From Abditibacteriota bacterium (GTDB lineage: Bacteria; Armatimonadota; UBA5829): a DNA stretch of 64,000 bases. Positions 1 to 9,021 of the stretch are shown here, one piece after another; position 1 is the first letter of the stretch, and every line of letters begins with the position of its first letter. The stretch lies in the NCBI GenBank assembly GCA_017552965.1, contig JAFZNQ010000010.1, positions 1 through 64,000 on the forward strand, in the 5' to 3' direction. The notes under the pieces are model-generated. The model was not told the origin of the DNA. It saw nothing but the letters and a program-made list of their open reading frames with translations, and searched no databases. A program made the translations under genes and the position numbers.

Positions 1-1107
1 GTCTATGGAGTCTTCGCCGATAAACTGCTGACTGCCGGCGGAGTCCAGCTTGTACACCTTGACCTTGCCCTTGGGCAGAGGCATACCCATATTGTTTTCC
101 TTGGAGTTCATGAGCTCCATGGTCACCTTGACCTTGATATCGGTGCGGGTAGCAAAGCCGTTCTTGGCGGCCTCGGGGTCCAGATTGCGCACGTAGCCCC
201 AGCTCCTCTGAGAAGGCGAAAAGGTGAGCTTTTTCTCCACCTTGACGCCGTTGGCGGAAAGGAGAGCAAGCTGTTTGGACTCGTTGTTGAGGACGTCGGA
301 CTTTCTGTCCAGCTTGTAGAGATGATATTCAAAAAAGCTTTCTTCCTTGAAATCATTCCTCATGCCTTTTCTCACGGCGCCTCCGGCAGCGGAAGTCGTT
401 TCCATCATATCATAATTGAGCATTTCCTGAGGTCTCTCCACGTCGCCGGCAATGAGTGCGATCTGCGAATCCCTGAAATCGGCGCCGCATTTGTTGTCTA
501 TGGTCACCCAGCCGTTGATATCGGCCAGAGTGTCCGAGTTGTTCACCAGCAGGACGTAATCGCTGGACCAGGATATGCCCTGAGTGATATAGCTGAGCTC
601 ACAGGAATGGGACTTGCTCTCGGGACTGTCCACCAGCCAGCTCAGGGTAGGACGGGCTATAAGGCCTTCGGGGATCCTCTTGGTCTCCTTTATCTCGGGA
701 TGGATGACTATATTGCCGTCGTCCTTCTGCACGATGGTCCCGGCTCCTGAAGCGTTGCCGCCCACGCCGGGAGCGGATATAAGAGTTCCCTCGGTGCCGT
801 CTTCCAGGATCACTCGTTCGCCTATCAGCTTGTTGAGGATGGTAGCGGCATTCATCAGATCGTATCTGTAATTCTGTTCCAGGATATCGAAGGAATTGGC
901 GTCGGAAAGAGATTTGAAGAGCACGCTCTGAGGCTCTATTCTGGACGCCACGTCCGCAAAGGACACTGTGTCAATGCCCTTCTTGACGGTCACGCTGCGG
1001 ACGTCCTTTACCAGAGCATAGCCCTGATTGTAGATGGTGATCTCGGTCTGAGCATAGCAGAGGGCTGCCAGGGACAGAACGAATAAAGTCATTAATAGCT
1101 TTTTCAT
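1..1107 (-). CDS. DUF4139 domain protein, C-terminus beyond window
   Basis: This 369-residue fragment starts with a short signal peptide (MKKLLMTLFVLSLAALCYAQ) and continues as a predicted exported protein. Its last visible part, VYKLDSAGSQQFIGEDSID, matches the characteristic C-terminal stretch of DUF4139 proteins, which contain repeated beta strands; WSSDYVLLVNN in the middle is also typical. The family has no firmly assigned function. AGGAG lies 8 nt before the ATG, and the gene begins 2 nt after the stop of the upstream gene, so it is translated as the distal gene of a dapA-led operon. The C-terminus is cut by the window edge, so total length is unknown. Family assignment is confident; role is not known. 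Confidence 0.8.
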   Translation of the reverse strand, partial: MKKLLMTLFVLSLAALCYAQTEITIYNQGYALVKDVRSVTVKKGIDTVSFADVASRIEPQSVLFKSLSDANSFDILEQNYRYDLMNAATILNKLIGERVILEDGTEGTLISAPGVGGNASGAGTIVQKDDGNIVIHPEIKETKRIPEGLIARPTLSWLVDSPESKSHSCELSYITQGISWSSDYVLLVNNSDTLADINGWVTIDNKCGADFRDSQIALIAGDVERPQEMLNYDMMETTSAAGGAVRKGMRNDFKEESFFEYHLYKLDRKSDVLNNESKQLALLSANGVKVEKKLTFSPSQRSWGYVRNLDPEAAKNGFATRTDIKVKVTMELMNSKENNMGMPLPKGKVKVYKLDSAGSQQFIGEDSID

Positions 1108-1109
1108 CA

Positions 1110-2987
1110 CTATTTCTCCTTGTTGTCGAGATATATATCGTCCTTGACTATGTTGTTGGTCCTGATAATGATGGTATATGTTTCGGAGGTCAGATCGGGC
1201 TGCATATGTATCTCATAATCCACGTAGTCGCCCACGGATCTGGTCATATAGATGACCTGAGACGAGCGCTTTTGAGGCTGATAGTTGACGTTCTGACCGG
1301 AGATGGCCTTTTCCAGCAAGGCCCACTGCTCGTCGGACAGCCGGGCTGCGGATATCTTGCCCAGCACCATGGGCTGAGGCCCGACCCCATTGCCGCTCTG
1401 ATCGGGAACGGGAGATTTTTTGGCAGCAAGGAACTCTTCCTTTTGTTCATCGGAAAAGGAGCCCAGAAATCTGAGAACGTCCCTCTTGTTTCTCACCTCG
1501 CGGGTGTTGATGAGGTCCTGTCTTTTGCCGTTAGCGGCGCCCATATTGAACTGCTTGTTGAGCTGAGGGCTCAGAGACAGCTCATAATCTATCTGCAGAT
1601 CTGTCAGCCGGGCCATTTCTATGAGCACGTCCAGTGAATAGCCTCTCTGCATCTCTGCCATCTCTTCCCAGTAGTCCAGCCAGTCGGAGGCTATCTCGCC
1701 GGCCCGCAGCATATACCAGCGCCGGTCCTTCAGAGTCAGGATGTTATTGGATACGTCATAATCCAGATCGTAGTTGAGGCACAGCCTCAGGATGACGTCA
1801 GAAAAGGTCTCCGGTCTCGAGGAAACGTCTATGGCGCTGCGATAAAAACAGTCGGCCACCATGTTGACGCCGGCTCTGACAGAGGCTATCATCAGCACTT
1901 CGTTGAAGCTGACGCGTTTTTTCTTCAGCTCGGAGTATAGATCGATCTTTTTGTCAAAGCCCTCCCCCACCAGGCGGGAAGCGTCGATCTTTTTGGTGTC
2001 CACGTTGTTGGCGACAAATTTCAGCTGGGCTTCCATGCTGTCTGCCACGTCCTTGCGGTTCTTGCCGGCCTTGATGTCCAGCAGAGCATTGGCAATGACG
2101 TTGGTAAAACGGTTATCCGGATAGAGTATGTTGATCTCGGTCTTGGTGGCATAGTCGGCCAGCTCGCCCTCGGTGAGACCGCTGCCGAATTGCTGATCGG
2201 AGGAGAGCATCACGGACACTCTGCCCAGCACCGTCTCGGTGTCTATGGTGTCGTTTTCATCCGGAGCAGGCCTGTTGATGACTACCACCAGCTTTTCCGG
2301 ACTGTCAAAGATCTTCAGGTCTGTCTCCGGATCCAGCTCCTTGTAGGCCTTTGCAAGCTCGGACACTGCGCTCCTGGAGGCGTCCGGCAGATCGGAATAC
2401 TTGTACTTGGAGGTGTTGTCCCGGACCACGGCAGGCCCCAGGACCGGGTCGTCAAGCAAAGCGACAAGGGCCTTGCCAAAGGAGGTAGTGCCCAGCACGT
2501 AGCCGTAAGGGCAGGTCTCCCTGGCGTCTGCCGGGCTTTCCGAAGCGTATTTTTTGATCAGCTCCACACCCTTGGATCTTTTGGTGGCAGCCTCTTCGGC
2601 TTCTCTGGCCACCTCCTTCAGCACCAGCTCGGCCTCGTTTTTCATTTGCTCTTCGGACTGGGTAAAGAGGATGGTCTTTCCGCTGACGGTGTAAGAGAAA
2701 TTGAAGACTCTGCAGATGGTGTCCAGAAGCGCGTCCAAAGGCACGTTTTCCACGGACACAAAGGCTCTGCGGTCATACACGTTCCAGTCTTCGGCCCGGG
2801 TGCCGGCCGCTATTTCAAAGCCGGTCTTCTCGGACAGACGCTCGCATACTACGTAAAAACGTTCTCCGTTGAGACGCACGGTCACGGGAGCGTGTATGTC
2901 GGGCTCTGCGCCAAGCAGAGGGATACACGCCAGCAGGACCGGGATGAGCAGCAGGTATCTGGTCAGTATCAGAGAAGCTCGTTCCAT
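1110..2987 (-). CDS. Membrane-anchored protein with secretin/TonB short N-terminal-like domain
   Basis: A 625-residue protein with an N-terminal hydrophobic signal or anchor (LILTRYLLLIPVLLACIPLLGA). It is followed by a segment (about residues 30-110) that resembles the STN domain of secretins: a beta-rich module with a VPLDALLDTICRVFNFSY helix typical of such folds. A charged, helical middle follows (KNEAELVLKEVAREAEEA). No secretin pore domain is seen, so this is not a secretin itself. The longer frame runs back into dapA. I chose the ATG at 2987 because it immediately precedes the signal sequence and overlaps dapA by only 19 nt. Its position between dapA and a DUF4139 protein suggests an envelope role, which is inference. 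No precise function can be named. Confidence 0.6.
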   Translation of the reverse strand: MERASLILTRYLLLIPVLLACIPLLGAEPDIHAPVTVRLNGERFYVVCERLSEKTGFEIAAGTRAEDWNVYDRRAFVSVENVPLDALLDTICRVFNFSYTVSGKTILFTQSEEQMKNEAELVLKEVAREAEEAATKRSKGVELIKKYASESPADARETCPYGYVLGTTSFGKALVALLDDPVLGPAVVRDNTSKYKYSDLPDASRSAVSELAKAYKELDPETDLKIFDSPEKLVVVINRPAPDENDTIDTETVLGRVSVMLSSDQQFGSGLTEGELADYATKTEINILYPDNRFTNVIANALLDIKAGKNRKDVADSMEAQLKFVANNVDTKKIDASRLVGEGFDKKIDLYSELKKKRVSFNEVLMIASVRAGVNMVADCFYRSAIDVSSRPETFSDVILRLCLNYDLDYDVSNNILTLKDRRWYMLRAGEIASDWLDYWEEMAEMQRGYSLDVLIEMARLTDLQIDYELSLSPQLNKQFNMGAANGKRQDLINTREVRNKRDVLRFLGSFSDEQKEEFLAAKKSPVPDQSGNGVGPQPMVLGKISAARLSDEQWALLEKAISGQNVNYQPQKRSSQVIYMTRSVGDYVDYEIHMQPDLTSETYTIIIRTNNIVKDDIYLDNKEK

Positions 2988-4012
2988 AAGCTGTCCTGTT
3001 CGATCCGCTGAAATACGTCCACGCCGTAAAAATCGCATATGGGAGAGAGCAGACCGGGATCGTTGTCCTTGACGGATGTGATGGCGGCTCTCACCACTCC
3101 GAGAGCTTTGGCGCTCATTTTTCCGAGAGGCGGTCTGGCAGGGCCCGAAGGCATGCCCAGCACGTTCATCAGCATCTTGGTAGGCAGAGGATTTCTGTAT
3201 TTGTCTATGACCTTCACGGGACCGTAGCCCGGAATGCTGCGCTCGTTCTCAACAGCCAGACCTACTATGTCGTGAAGAGGCATAAGAGCCTTGTTGAGCT
3301 TTTCGGCACCGGCTTTGTCTCCGGACATGGCGAGAGAGACCATTTTTGCCATAGCTCCGGGAGCCACGTTGGACACCACCGATATGACGCCGTTGCACCT
3401 GATATCCGGGTCCAGTATCAGATCGCAGGTGAGGCCGTCATCGCCGCTGATGATGGAAAAATCATCGCCGCACAGTCTGCGGGTCATCTTCATGTTTTCC
3501 TTGTTGCCGGAGGCCTCCTTCACCGTGTTCACGTTCCCGTATCTGGCAGAAAGAAGGGCTATATCCGGAGGCAGGAGACAGGTGCCGGTCCTGCCTGGCA
3601 CCAGATAAGGGATACACTCCACCCCGGGCATGGCTTCGGCTATCCTGCCGTAGTATTCCTCTCTCAGCTCCGAAGACGAAGGTCCGTTGTAGTAGCAGTC
3701 CACCAGCAGCAGACCATCGGCGCCGGATTCTGCGGCGTGTCTGCAGCTGGAGATGGCTTCCTGAGTGCAGTTGCTTCCGGTCCCTGCGATGACTCCCACC
3801 TTTCCCTTGCAGACTCTGATGGTCTCGGCTATGATCTTGTTGTGTTCATCCCAAGTCAAACTCGGAGATTCCCCGGTAGTGCCCACGGCTACTATACCGG
3901 TGATCCCCTGCTCTATTTGAAAAGCGGCGTTTCTGAGCAAGCCTTCCCAATCTATGCTTCCGTCAGAATGAAAAGGCGTGACCGCTGCAGTCCAGGTATT
4001 GTTTATCTTCAT
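2969..4012 (-). CDS. dapA: 4-hydroxy-tetrahydrodipicolinate synthase family protein
   Basis: A DHDPS/N-acetylneuraminate lyase superfamily aldolase, expected to condense pyruvate with aspartate semialdehyde in the lysine/diaminopimelate pathway. Seen directly: the GTTGESPSLT loop (residues 44-53), the catalytic Tyr136 and Arg141 in PYLVPGRTG, and the Schiff-base Lys165 in VKEASGN. At 347 residues it is about 50 longer than usual DapA, because of a C-terminal extension after the barrel. The ATG has GGGAGG 7 nt upstream and its own promoter, so it is transcribed apart from the glycosidase operon behind it. lysA lies elsewhere in the window, which supports a DAP role. Another aldolase of this superfamily (for example a sugar-acid aldolase) is possible, but the DapA-type Tyr and Arg argue for DapA. 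Confidence 0.85.
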   Translation of the reverse strand: MKINNTWTAAVTPFHSDGSIDWEGLLRNAAFQIEQGITGIVAVGTTGESPSLTWDEHNKIIAETIRVCKGKVGVIAGTGSNCTQEAISSCRHAAESGADGLLLVDCYYNGPSSSELREEYYGRIAEAMPGVECIPYLVPGRTGTCLLPPDIALLSARYGNVNTVKEASGNKENMKMTRRLCGDDFSIISGDDGLTCDLILDPDIRCNGVISVVSNVAPGAMAKMVSLAMSGDKAGAEKLNKALMPLHDIVGLAVENERSIPGYGPVKVIDKYRNPLPTKMLMNVLGMPSGPARPPLGKMSAKALGVVRAAITSVKDNDPGLLSPICDFYGVDVFQRIEQDSLWNELL

Positions 4013-4040
4013 GGAAAGCCTCCCTTGATCTCACATAAAG

Positions 4041-4070
4041 ATTATATCAGTTTTTCCTGTTTGTTGTAAA
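4041..4070 (-). promoter_or_regulatory. Promoter of dapA
   Basis: On the minus strand TTTACA and TATAAT are separated by 18 nt (or TTACAA with 17), with TGA before the -10 giving an extended -10. It lies about 30 nt upstream of the dapA start. Confidence 0.75.
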
Positions 4071-4074
4071 GCAA

Positions 4075-4096
4075 AGGCGCCGTCATCCGGGCGCCT
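4075..4096 (-). terminator. Terminator after the beta-mannosidase operon
   Basis: A 7-bp stem AGGCGCC/GGCGCCT with an 8-nt loop is followed on the minus strand by TTGCTTT. It separates the galM/GH2 operon from dapA. Confidence 0.6.
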
Positions 4097-4126
4097 CTGC
4101 GCGCCGGGGTCAGGACTCCGGCAGCC

Positions 4127-6595
4127 TCAATCCAGGCCCTTGAGCCGCCTGTAGGTGTCCGACAGAGTCCTGATCACGGGCTCTCTGCGGCATCTTACCT
4201 TTTTGGGCACTCCGGGCAGGAGGTCGAACATATTGTCATCCACACCCTCCTGAGCCTCAAAATCGAGACACACTTTCCAGACGAAGACTGGGCTCTCCAG
4301 AGTGCACTCCCCGTCTGAGTATTTGACGTCGATAACGGGCTTCTCGGGCACAAAGCAGTCGAAGCGGCGGAGCAGCAGTCTGTTCTGAGAAACGTCTCCC
4401 TCGCCGGACCTCAGTACGGCATAGACGTCGGCTCCGTCGGAAGTCCACTCGTCAACGACAGTCTTTCCGTTGGGCGCCACCGACACGGGTCTTTCGCTGC
4501 TTGTCAGCCTGTCTGCCGGCTCGAACCTGCCGTATTCGGCAACCCCTTCGAAGGCCCGGTCCGTATCGTTGACGGCCACTATCATCACCCTGTCGCCCCT
4601 GATCACCGGGAATACGGCTATGGGACTGAAGGCGTTGCGCACAGGATAATAGGACAGCCTTTTATCCAGAGCATAATCCACGATGGTCCAGCTGTGTACG
4701 GCATTCCAGGAATCGTTGTACATCCAGAAAATGGCGCTGGAGGAGTCGAACCTGCGGCTCCTGAAGTTGGATATATATTCATACAGCCCCTCGGCCTGAA
4801 GAGCGTTGGAGAAATATATATAGTCCTCTACAGGCATGTCGTTGGGCTCCAGACCTGTCCATTTGCGGACAAAGGCTCTGGAGCTGCCGGCATCCGAAGC
4901 GGACAGTGAGTTCTCGTGATGTATCCAGCCTCTTTTGCCCAGACCTATCTCCGAAGGAGGGAGATATTTGCTCATGGCGTACACGGTGGAAGCCGAGAGA
5001 ATGCCCCCTTCGTTGGGGAAGCGGCATTGCATATCCCTGTACTGCCAGTAATCTGTGGCTTTCGCAGGATCCAGTATGCTCACTGCCCAGGGATGCTGGT
5101 CTCCGGTATACTCGCTGTTGTGGTCGGTGAGATACTCCGAATAGGGACTGGAAGGCCAGTAGGGCCGGGAGGGGTCCTCCGCCTCTATGATGTTCCTGAG
5201 CCTCTGATGGAATATACTGTAGTCGGGTATATGGGTCCTTTCCATTACGAAAGGCACGTTGCACAACCACTCCAGCTCGTTGTTGCCGCACCAGATACAC
5301 AGCGAGGCGTGCTCGCTGAGCTCCCGCACCTGATATTCGGCTTCTTTCATCACTTCGCTGACAAAGCCCCAGTCGTCGCCGGGATACTGAGAGCAGGCAA
5401 AGATGAAATCATGCCATATGATGATGCCTTCCTCGTCGCAGCAGCTCAGGAGGTCATGGTCGGCGTAATAGCCGCCGCCCCACACTCTCAGGGTGTTGAA
5501 GTTGGCCTCGGCAGCCAGCTTCACGTTTTTCCGGGTGTGCTCCGGGGTTATCCTGGCGCCTATGATATCCTGAGGCACCCAGTTGCCGCCCTTGGCAAAG
5601 AAGGGCTCGTTGTTGACTCTGAGGATAAAATAGTTGCCCTTTTCGGGATGGGGCGATCTGTCCAGCTCCACCCGTCTGAGGCCTATGCGCTTGGTCTCTT
5701 CCCAGGCGGGTCTGCCGTCAGCCTCCACGGCAATATCCAGAGTGTAGAGATATTGCTTGTCGGAAGGTCTGGGATACCACAATTCCGGATCCTTTACCTC
5801 TATATCCAGAGAGTACTCCCCTGTCCCTTCGTCAAAGGTCACTTCCTTTGTGTATTCCTTCCCGTCCAGAGAGGCTGTGATCCTGCCCCTGCAGCTTTGC
5901 TTTGCATTGACAAAGCAGCGCACGGTCACCAGGGCCGACTTCAGGTCCGAAGCCACACTGCTCCGCACGGAGCTCTGAGTGACAAATATATCGTCGGACT
6001 GCTCGATGCGCACGGATCTCCAGAGGCCCACGTTCACCAGATGGGGGTTCCAGTCCCAGGAAAACTGATACTGAGGCTTGCGGATCCAGGCTCTGTTGGT
6101 GAGAAAGTCCGACTCGCTGTACACGTATTTATGGGATTTGTCGTAGGCGGGCAGCATGCCGGCGTCTATACGGACTCCCAGCACGTTCCTGCCCTCCTTC
6201 AGCAGACCGGTGATATCGGCTGCAAAGGGCCTGAAGCAGTTGTTGTGCTCGCCTATCTCCTGTCCGTTGATGAAAAACAGCGCGTGAGTATCCACTCCCT
6301 CGCACACTATCCGGGCGTATTTTTTGATGTCGCCGGCAGAAAGACAGAACTCCTTTCTGTACACCCATATATCCTGCTCCACCCATCTGTTGTCCAGTGA
6401 GTTCTCGTTCAGACGGCAGTCACCGATGATGCCGGCCTTTTCCAGATCAAGATGGATCTCTCCGGGGACGGTGGCGGGTATGAAGCCATGAGCATCGCAA
6501 TCCGTGCCCACGTAGGATCTCCAGTTGTCCGGCTGTCCCCAAAAATTGCGTATCTGCCAATCGCTGCCGTCCAGTACAAGATTTGCTGCCATCAT
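4127..6595 (-). CDS. GH2 beta-mannosidase, paralogue B
   Basis: An 822-residue glycoside hydrolase family 2 enzyme of the beta-mannosidase type. It is expected to release mannose from the non-reducing end of beta-mannosides by a retaining mechanism. Residues 1-200 form the sugar-binding jelly roll (WVEQDIWVYRKEF), then an immunoglobulin-like domain, then the TIM barrel. The acid/base is Glu440 in WCGNNELEW and the likely nucleophile Glu529 in FPNEGG. There is no signal peptide, so it should act in the cytoplasm on imported oligosaccharides. Its ATG overlaps the stop of the preceding paralogue (ATGA), showing translational coupling. The two paralogues share domain order and keep the acid/base at the same residue number. 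Confidence 0.9.
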   Translation of the reverse strand: MMAANLVLDGSDWQIRNFWGQPDNWRSYVGTDCDAHGFIPATVPGEIHLDLEKAGIIGDCRLNENSLDNRWVEQDIWVYRKEFCLSAGDIKKYARIVCEGVDTHALFFINGQEIGEHNNCFRPFAADITGLLKEGRNVLGVRIDAGMLPAYDKSHKYVYSESDFLTNRAWIRKPQYQFSWDWNPHLVNVGLWRSVRIEQSDDIFVTQSSVRSSVASDLKSALVTVRCFVNAKQSCRGRITASLDGKEYTKEVTFDEGTGEYSLDIEVKDPELWYPRPSDKQYLYTLDIAVEADGRPAWEETKRIGLRRVELDRSPHPEKGNYFILRVNNEPFFAKGGNWVPQDIIGARITPEHTRKNVKLAAEANFNTLRVWGGGYYADHDLLSCCDEEGIIIWHDFIFACSQYPGDDWGFVSEVMKEAEYQVRELSEHASLCIWCGNNELEWLCNVPFVMERTHIPDYSIFHQRLRNIIEAEDPSRPYWPSSPYSEYLTDHNSEYTGDQHPWAVSILDPAKATDYWQYRDMQCRFPNEGGILSASTVYAMSKYLPPSEIGLGKRGWIHHENSLSASDAGSSRAFVRKWTGLEPNDMPVEDYIYFSNALQAEGLYEYISNFRSRRFDSSSAIFWMYNDSWNAVHSWTIVDYALDKRLSYYPVRNAFSPIAVFPVIRGDRVMIVAVNDTDRAFEGVAEYGRFEPADRLTSSERPVSVAPNGKTVVDEWTSDGADVYAVLRSGEGDVSQNRLLLRRFDCFVPEKPVIDVKYSDGECTLESPVFVWKVCLDFEAQEGVDDNMFDLLPGVPKKVRCRREPVIRTLSDTYRRLKGLD

Positions 6596-9021
6596 CTGAC
6601 CTCCTTGTTTTCGGATATGATCTGTGAGCCGAATCTGATGCCCCGGGTGTCCGGCTTGCCCTTGCAGGTCACTTCATAGGGTATGCCCGGCAGCAGATCG
6701 AACATATTGTCCTCTGCCTCCAGCTCTGCAGGCAGATACACCTTCCAGACCCAGGAAGGCGAGCAGAATACCAGCTTGTCCCCCCTGACTGCTATATCCA
6801 CAGAGGGCTTGCCCATGTCCAGCTCGCACTGCCTGCTGAAGGTCAGTGTGTTCTGACAGCCCGTTTCCTGCAGTATGGTATATACTGCGCGGCTGTCATT
6901 GTACCATTCGTCAATGACGGTCTTGCCTTTGGCAGGGACCATAAAGGTCACGTCTTTTCTGCTCTCCGTTTTGGACGGATTGAACACGCCATAGGCGAGA
7001 TGACCGAAGAAATCGCAGGTGGTGTCATTGACTGCGACGATCCTGACCATGCCATCCTGAAGCACCGGGAACACGGACACGTGTTCAAAGGCTCTCCTGA
7101 CGGGATGATAGGCCTGCCGCCTGTTGAGATAGTAGTCCACTATGGTCCAGCTGCGGCAGGCAGTCCAGGAATCGTTGTACATCCAGAAGACGGCGCTGGC
7201 CGAATCAAACATGCGGGCCCGGAAATTGGATATATACGTATAGAGGGCGTCGCTCTGGACCGCACCCGAGAGGATACCGTAATCCTCAAGAGGGATGCTG
7301 TCCGCTTCGAGACCGGTCCAGTATTTCAAAAAGGCCGGCTCCTTGAAGCCGAAGGAGTTGTCGTGGAGGATCATATCCCGGGAAAAAGCGGAGAGCTGAT
7401 CCTCGGGTATATATTTCCTGAGGGAATCTATGTCCGACAGGCACAGCACGCCGCCCTCGTTGGGGAAGCGGCAGTCATAATCCCTGTATTTGTGATAATT
7501 GTAAAAATCGCCTCCGCCCAGAGACACGTCCCAGGGGTGCTGGTCGCCCGTGGTAAAATCATTGGGGTCGGCGCTGTGCTCGCTGAAAGGACTGGAGGGC
7601 CAATAGGGCTTGGTGGGGTCCTCCGCGTCTATGATCATGGGCATCTTTTTCAGATAGATAGCGGCATCGGGTGCTGTGAAGCGGGTGGTAAGCCAGTCCA
7701 GCTCATTGTTGCCGCACCAGACTCCCAGACTGGGATGGTTGGACAATTCTCTCACCTGATACTTCAGCTCCTCTGTGACGTTTGCCATGAAGTCCCTGTC
7801 CTCGGCGGGATACTGGGCGCAGGCAAAAATGGCGTCATGCCACACCAATAGCCCCATCTCGTCACAGCAGTCCAGCAGCTCATGGTCGGCATAATAGCCG
7901 CCGCCCCATATGCGCAGCAGATTGAAATTGGCTTCTTTGGCCAGAGAGACGCATTTTCTGATGCGGTCCCGGTCCACCGCTGCGCCTATCATATCCTGAG
8001 GCACCCAGTTGCCGCCCTTGGCAAAAAAGGGCTCCCCGTTTACGTGGAGGACAAAATAATCCCCCTTGACGGGATGGGGCGACCGGTCGATGGTCACCTT
8101 GCGTATGCCGGTCTTCCTCGTGTCGGATATGACTGTCTCGTCGGTGGACACGGACGTGGTCACATCGTACAGAGGCTGCCTGGTGTCCGGGGCGGGATAC
8201 CACAGATGCGGGTCTTTGATGACCAGCAGTACGGAATACTTGTTCGTCCCCGGGGCAAACTCATATTCGGCCCGGGCGGAGACGCCCTCGGTCTCTGCGG
8301 ACAGAGTTCCTTTGACCGGCTTGTCCAGACGATTGACCACGAAAGCGTTGACCTGCACCAGACCGGTCCTGCAGTCCTCTGACAGATCCACGTTCATGCT
8401 GATCTGATCGAGAAAAATGTCGTCGGATATTTCCAGCCTGACGCTCTTCCATATGCCCACGTTCACCAGATGAGGGTTCCAGTCCCAGGAAAACTGATAC
8501 TGGGGCTTGCGGATCCAGGATCTGTTGGTAGAGGCGTCATGCATGGAGCCGCAATACTTCCGGGTCTTGTCATAAGAAAAATATACGCCCGAGTCTATCC
8601 TGACAGCCAGCAGGTTTTTCCCCGGCTTCAGCTTGCCCGATACGTCGGCATAGCAGGGACAGAAGCAATTGTTGTGAAAGGCCACCTGCTCTCCGTTGAG
8701 ATAAATGAAGGCGTGCGTGTCAAGGCCTTCAAACACAAAGCGGGCAAAGCCGGCAGCCTGGGCTTCGGTGACCTCAAAGGTCTTGCGGTACACCCATACC
8801 ATTTCCTCCACCCAGCGGTGCTTTCTCACGTTGTCTCCGTAATAAGGATCAGGCAGACGGCCGATCCTCTGGAGATCCAGGTGTATGTCGCCGGGCACCT
8901 GAGCCGGCATATAGCCTTCGGTGCTGCTGTCGGGCCACACTGCGCCGCGCCAGCTGCCGTACTGGCCGTCATAATAATTGACGATCCAGTCCGAGCCGTC
9001 AAAGGGAATGGAGCTAATCAT
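6592..9021 (-). CDS. GH2 beta-mannosidase, paralogue A
   Basis: A GH2 beta-mannosidase-type enzyme of 809 residues, the tandem sister of the next gene. It has the jelly-roll domain (WVEEMVWVYRKTF), immunoglobulin-like domain and TIM barrel. The acid/base is Glu440 in WCGNNELDW and the candidate nucleophile Glu522 in FPNEGG. No signal peptide is seen, so it should be cytoplasmic. The frame extends 45 nt further into galM, but I chose the ATG at 9021 because the protein then begins MISSIPFDGSDW, aligning with MMAANLVLDGSDW of the paralogue, and it overlaps galM by only 8 nt. The pair probably arose by tandem duplication and may split linkage or chain-length preference; that is inference. Confidence 0.9.
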   Translation of the reverse strand: MISSIPFDGSDWIVNYYDGQYGSWRGAVWPDSSTEGYMPAQVPGDIHLDLQRIGRLPDPYYGDNVRKHRWVEEMVWVYRKTFEVTEAQAAGFARFVFEGLDTHAFIYLNGEQVAFHNNCFCPCYADVSGKLKPGKNLLAVRIDSGVYFSYDKTRKYCGSMHDASTNRSWIRKPQYQFSWDWNPHLVNVGIWKSVRLEISDDIFLDQISMNVDLSEDCRTGLVQVNAFVVNRLDKPVKGTLSAETEGVSARAEYEFAPGTNKYSVLLVIKDPHLWYPAPDTRQPLYDVTTSVSTDETVISDTRKTGIRKVTIDRSPHPVKGDYFVLHVNGEPFFAKGGNWVPQDMIGAAVDRDRIRKCVSLAKEANFNLLRIWGGGYYADHELLDCCDEMGLLVWHDAIFACAQYPAEDRDFMANVTEELKYQVRELSNHPSLGVWCGNNELDWLTTRFTAPDAAIYLKKMPMIIDAEDPTKPYWPSSPFSEHSADPNDFTTGDQHPWDVSLGGGDFYNYHKYRDYDCRFPNEGGVLCLSDIDSLRKYIPEDQLSAFSRDMILHDNSFGFKEPAFLKYWTGLEADSIPLEDYGILSGAVQSDALYTYISNFRARMFDSASAVFWMYNDSWTACRSWTIVDYYLNRRQAYHPVRRAFEHVSVFPVLQDGMVRIVAVNDTTCDFFGHLAYGVFNPSKTESRKDVTFMVPAKGKTVIDEWYNDSRAVYTILQETGCQNTLTFSRQCELDMGKPSVDIAVRGDKLVFCSPSWVWKVYLPAELEAEDNMFDLLPGIPYEVTCKGKPDTRGIRFGSQIISENKEVR

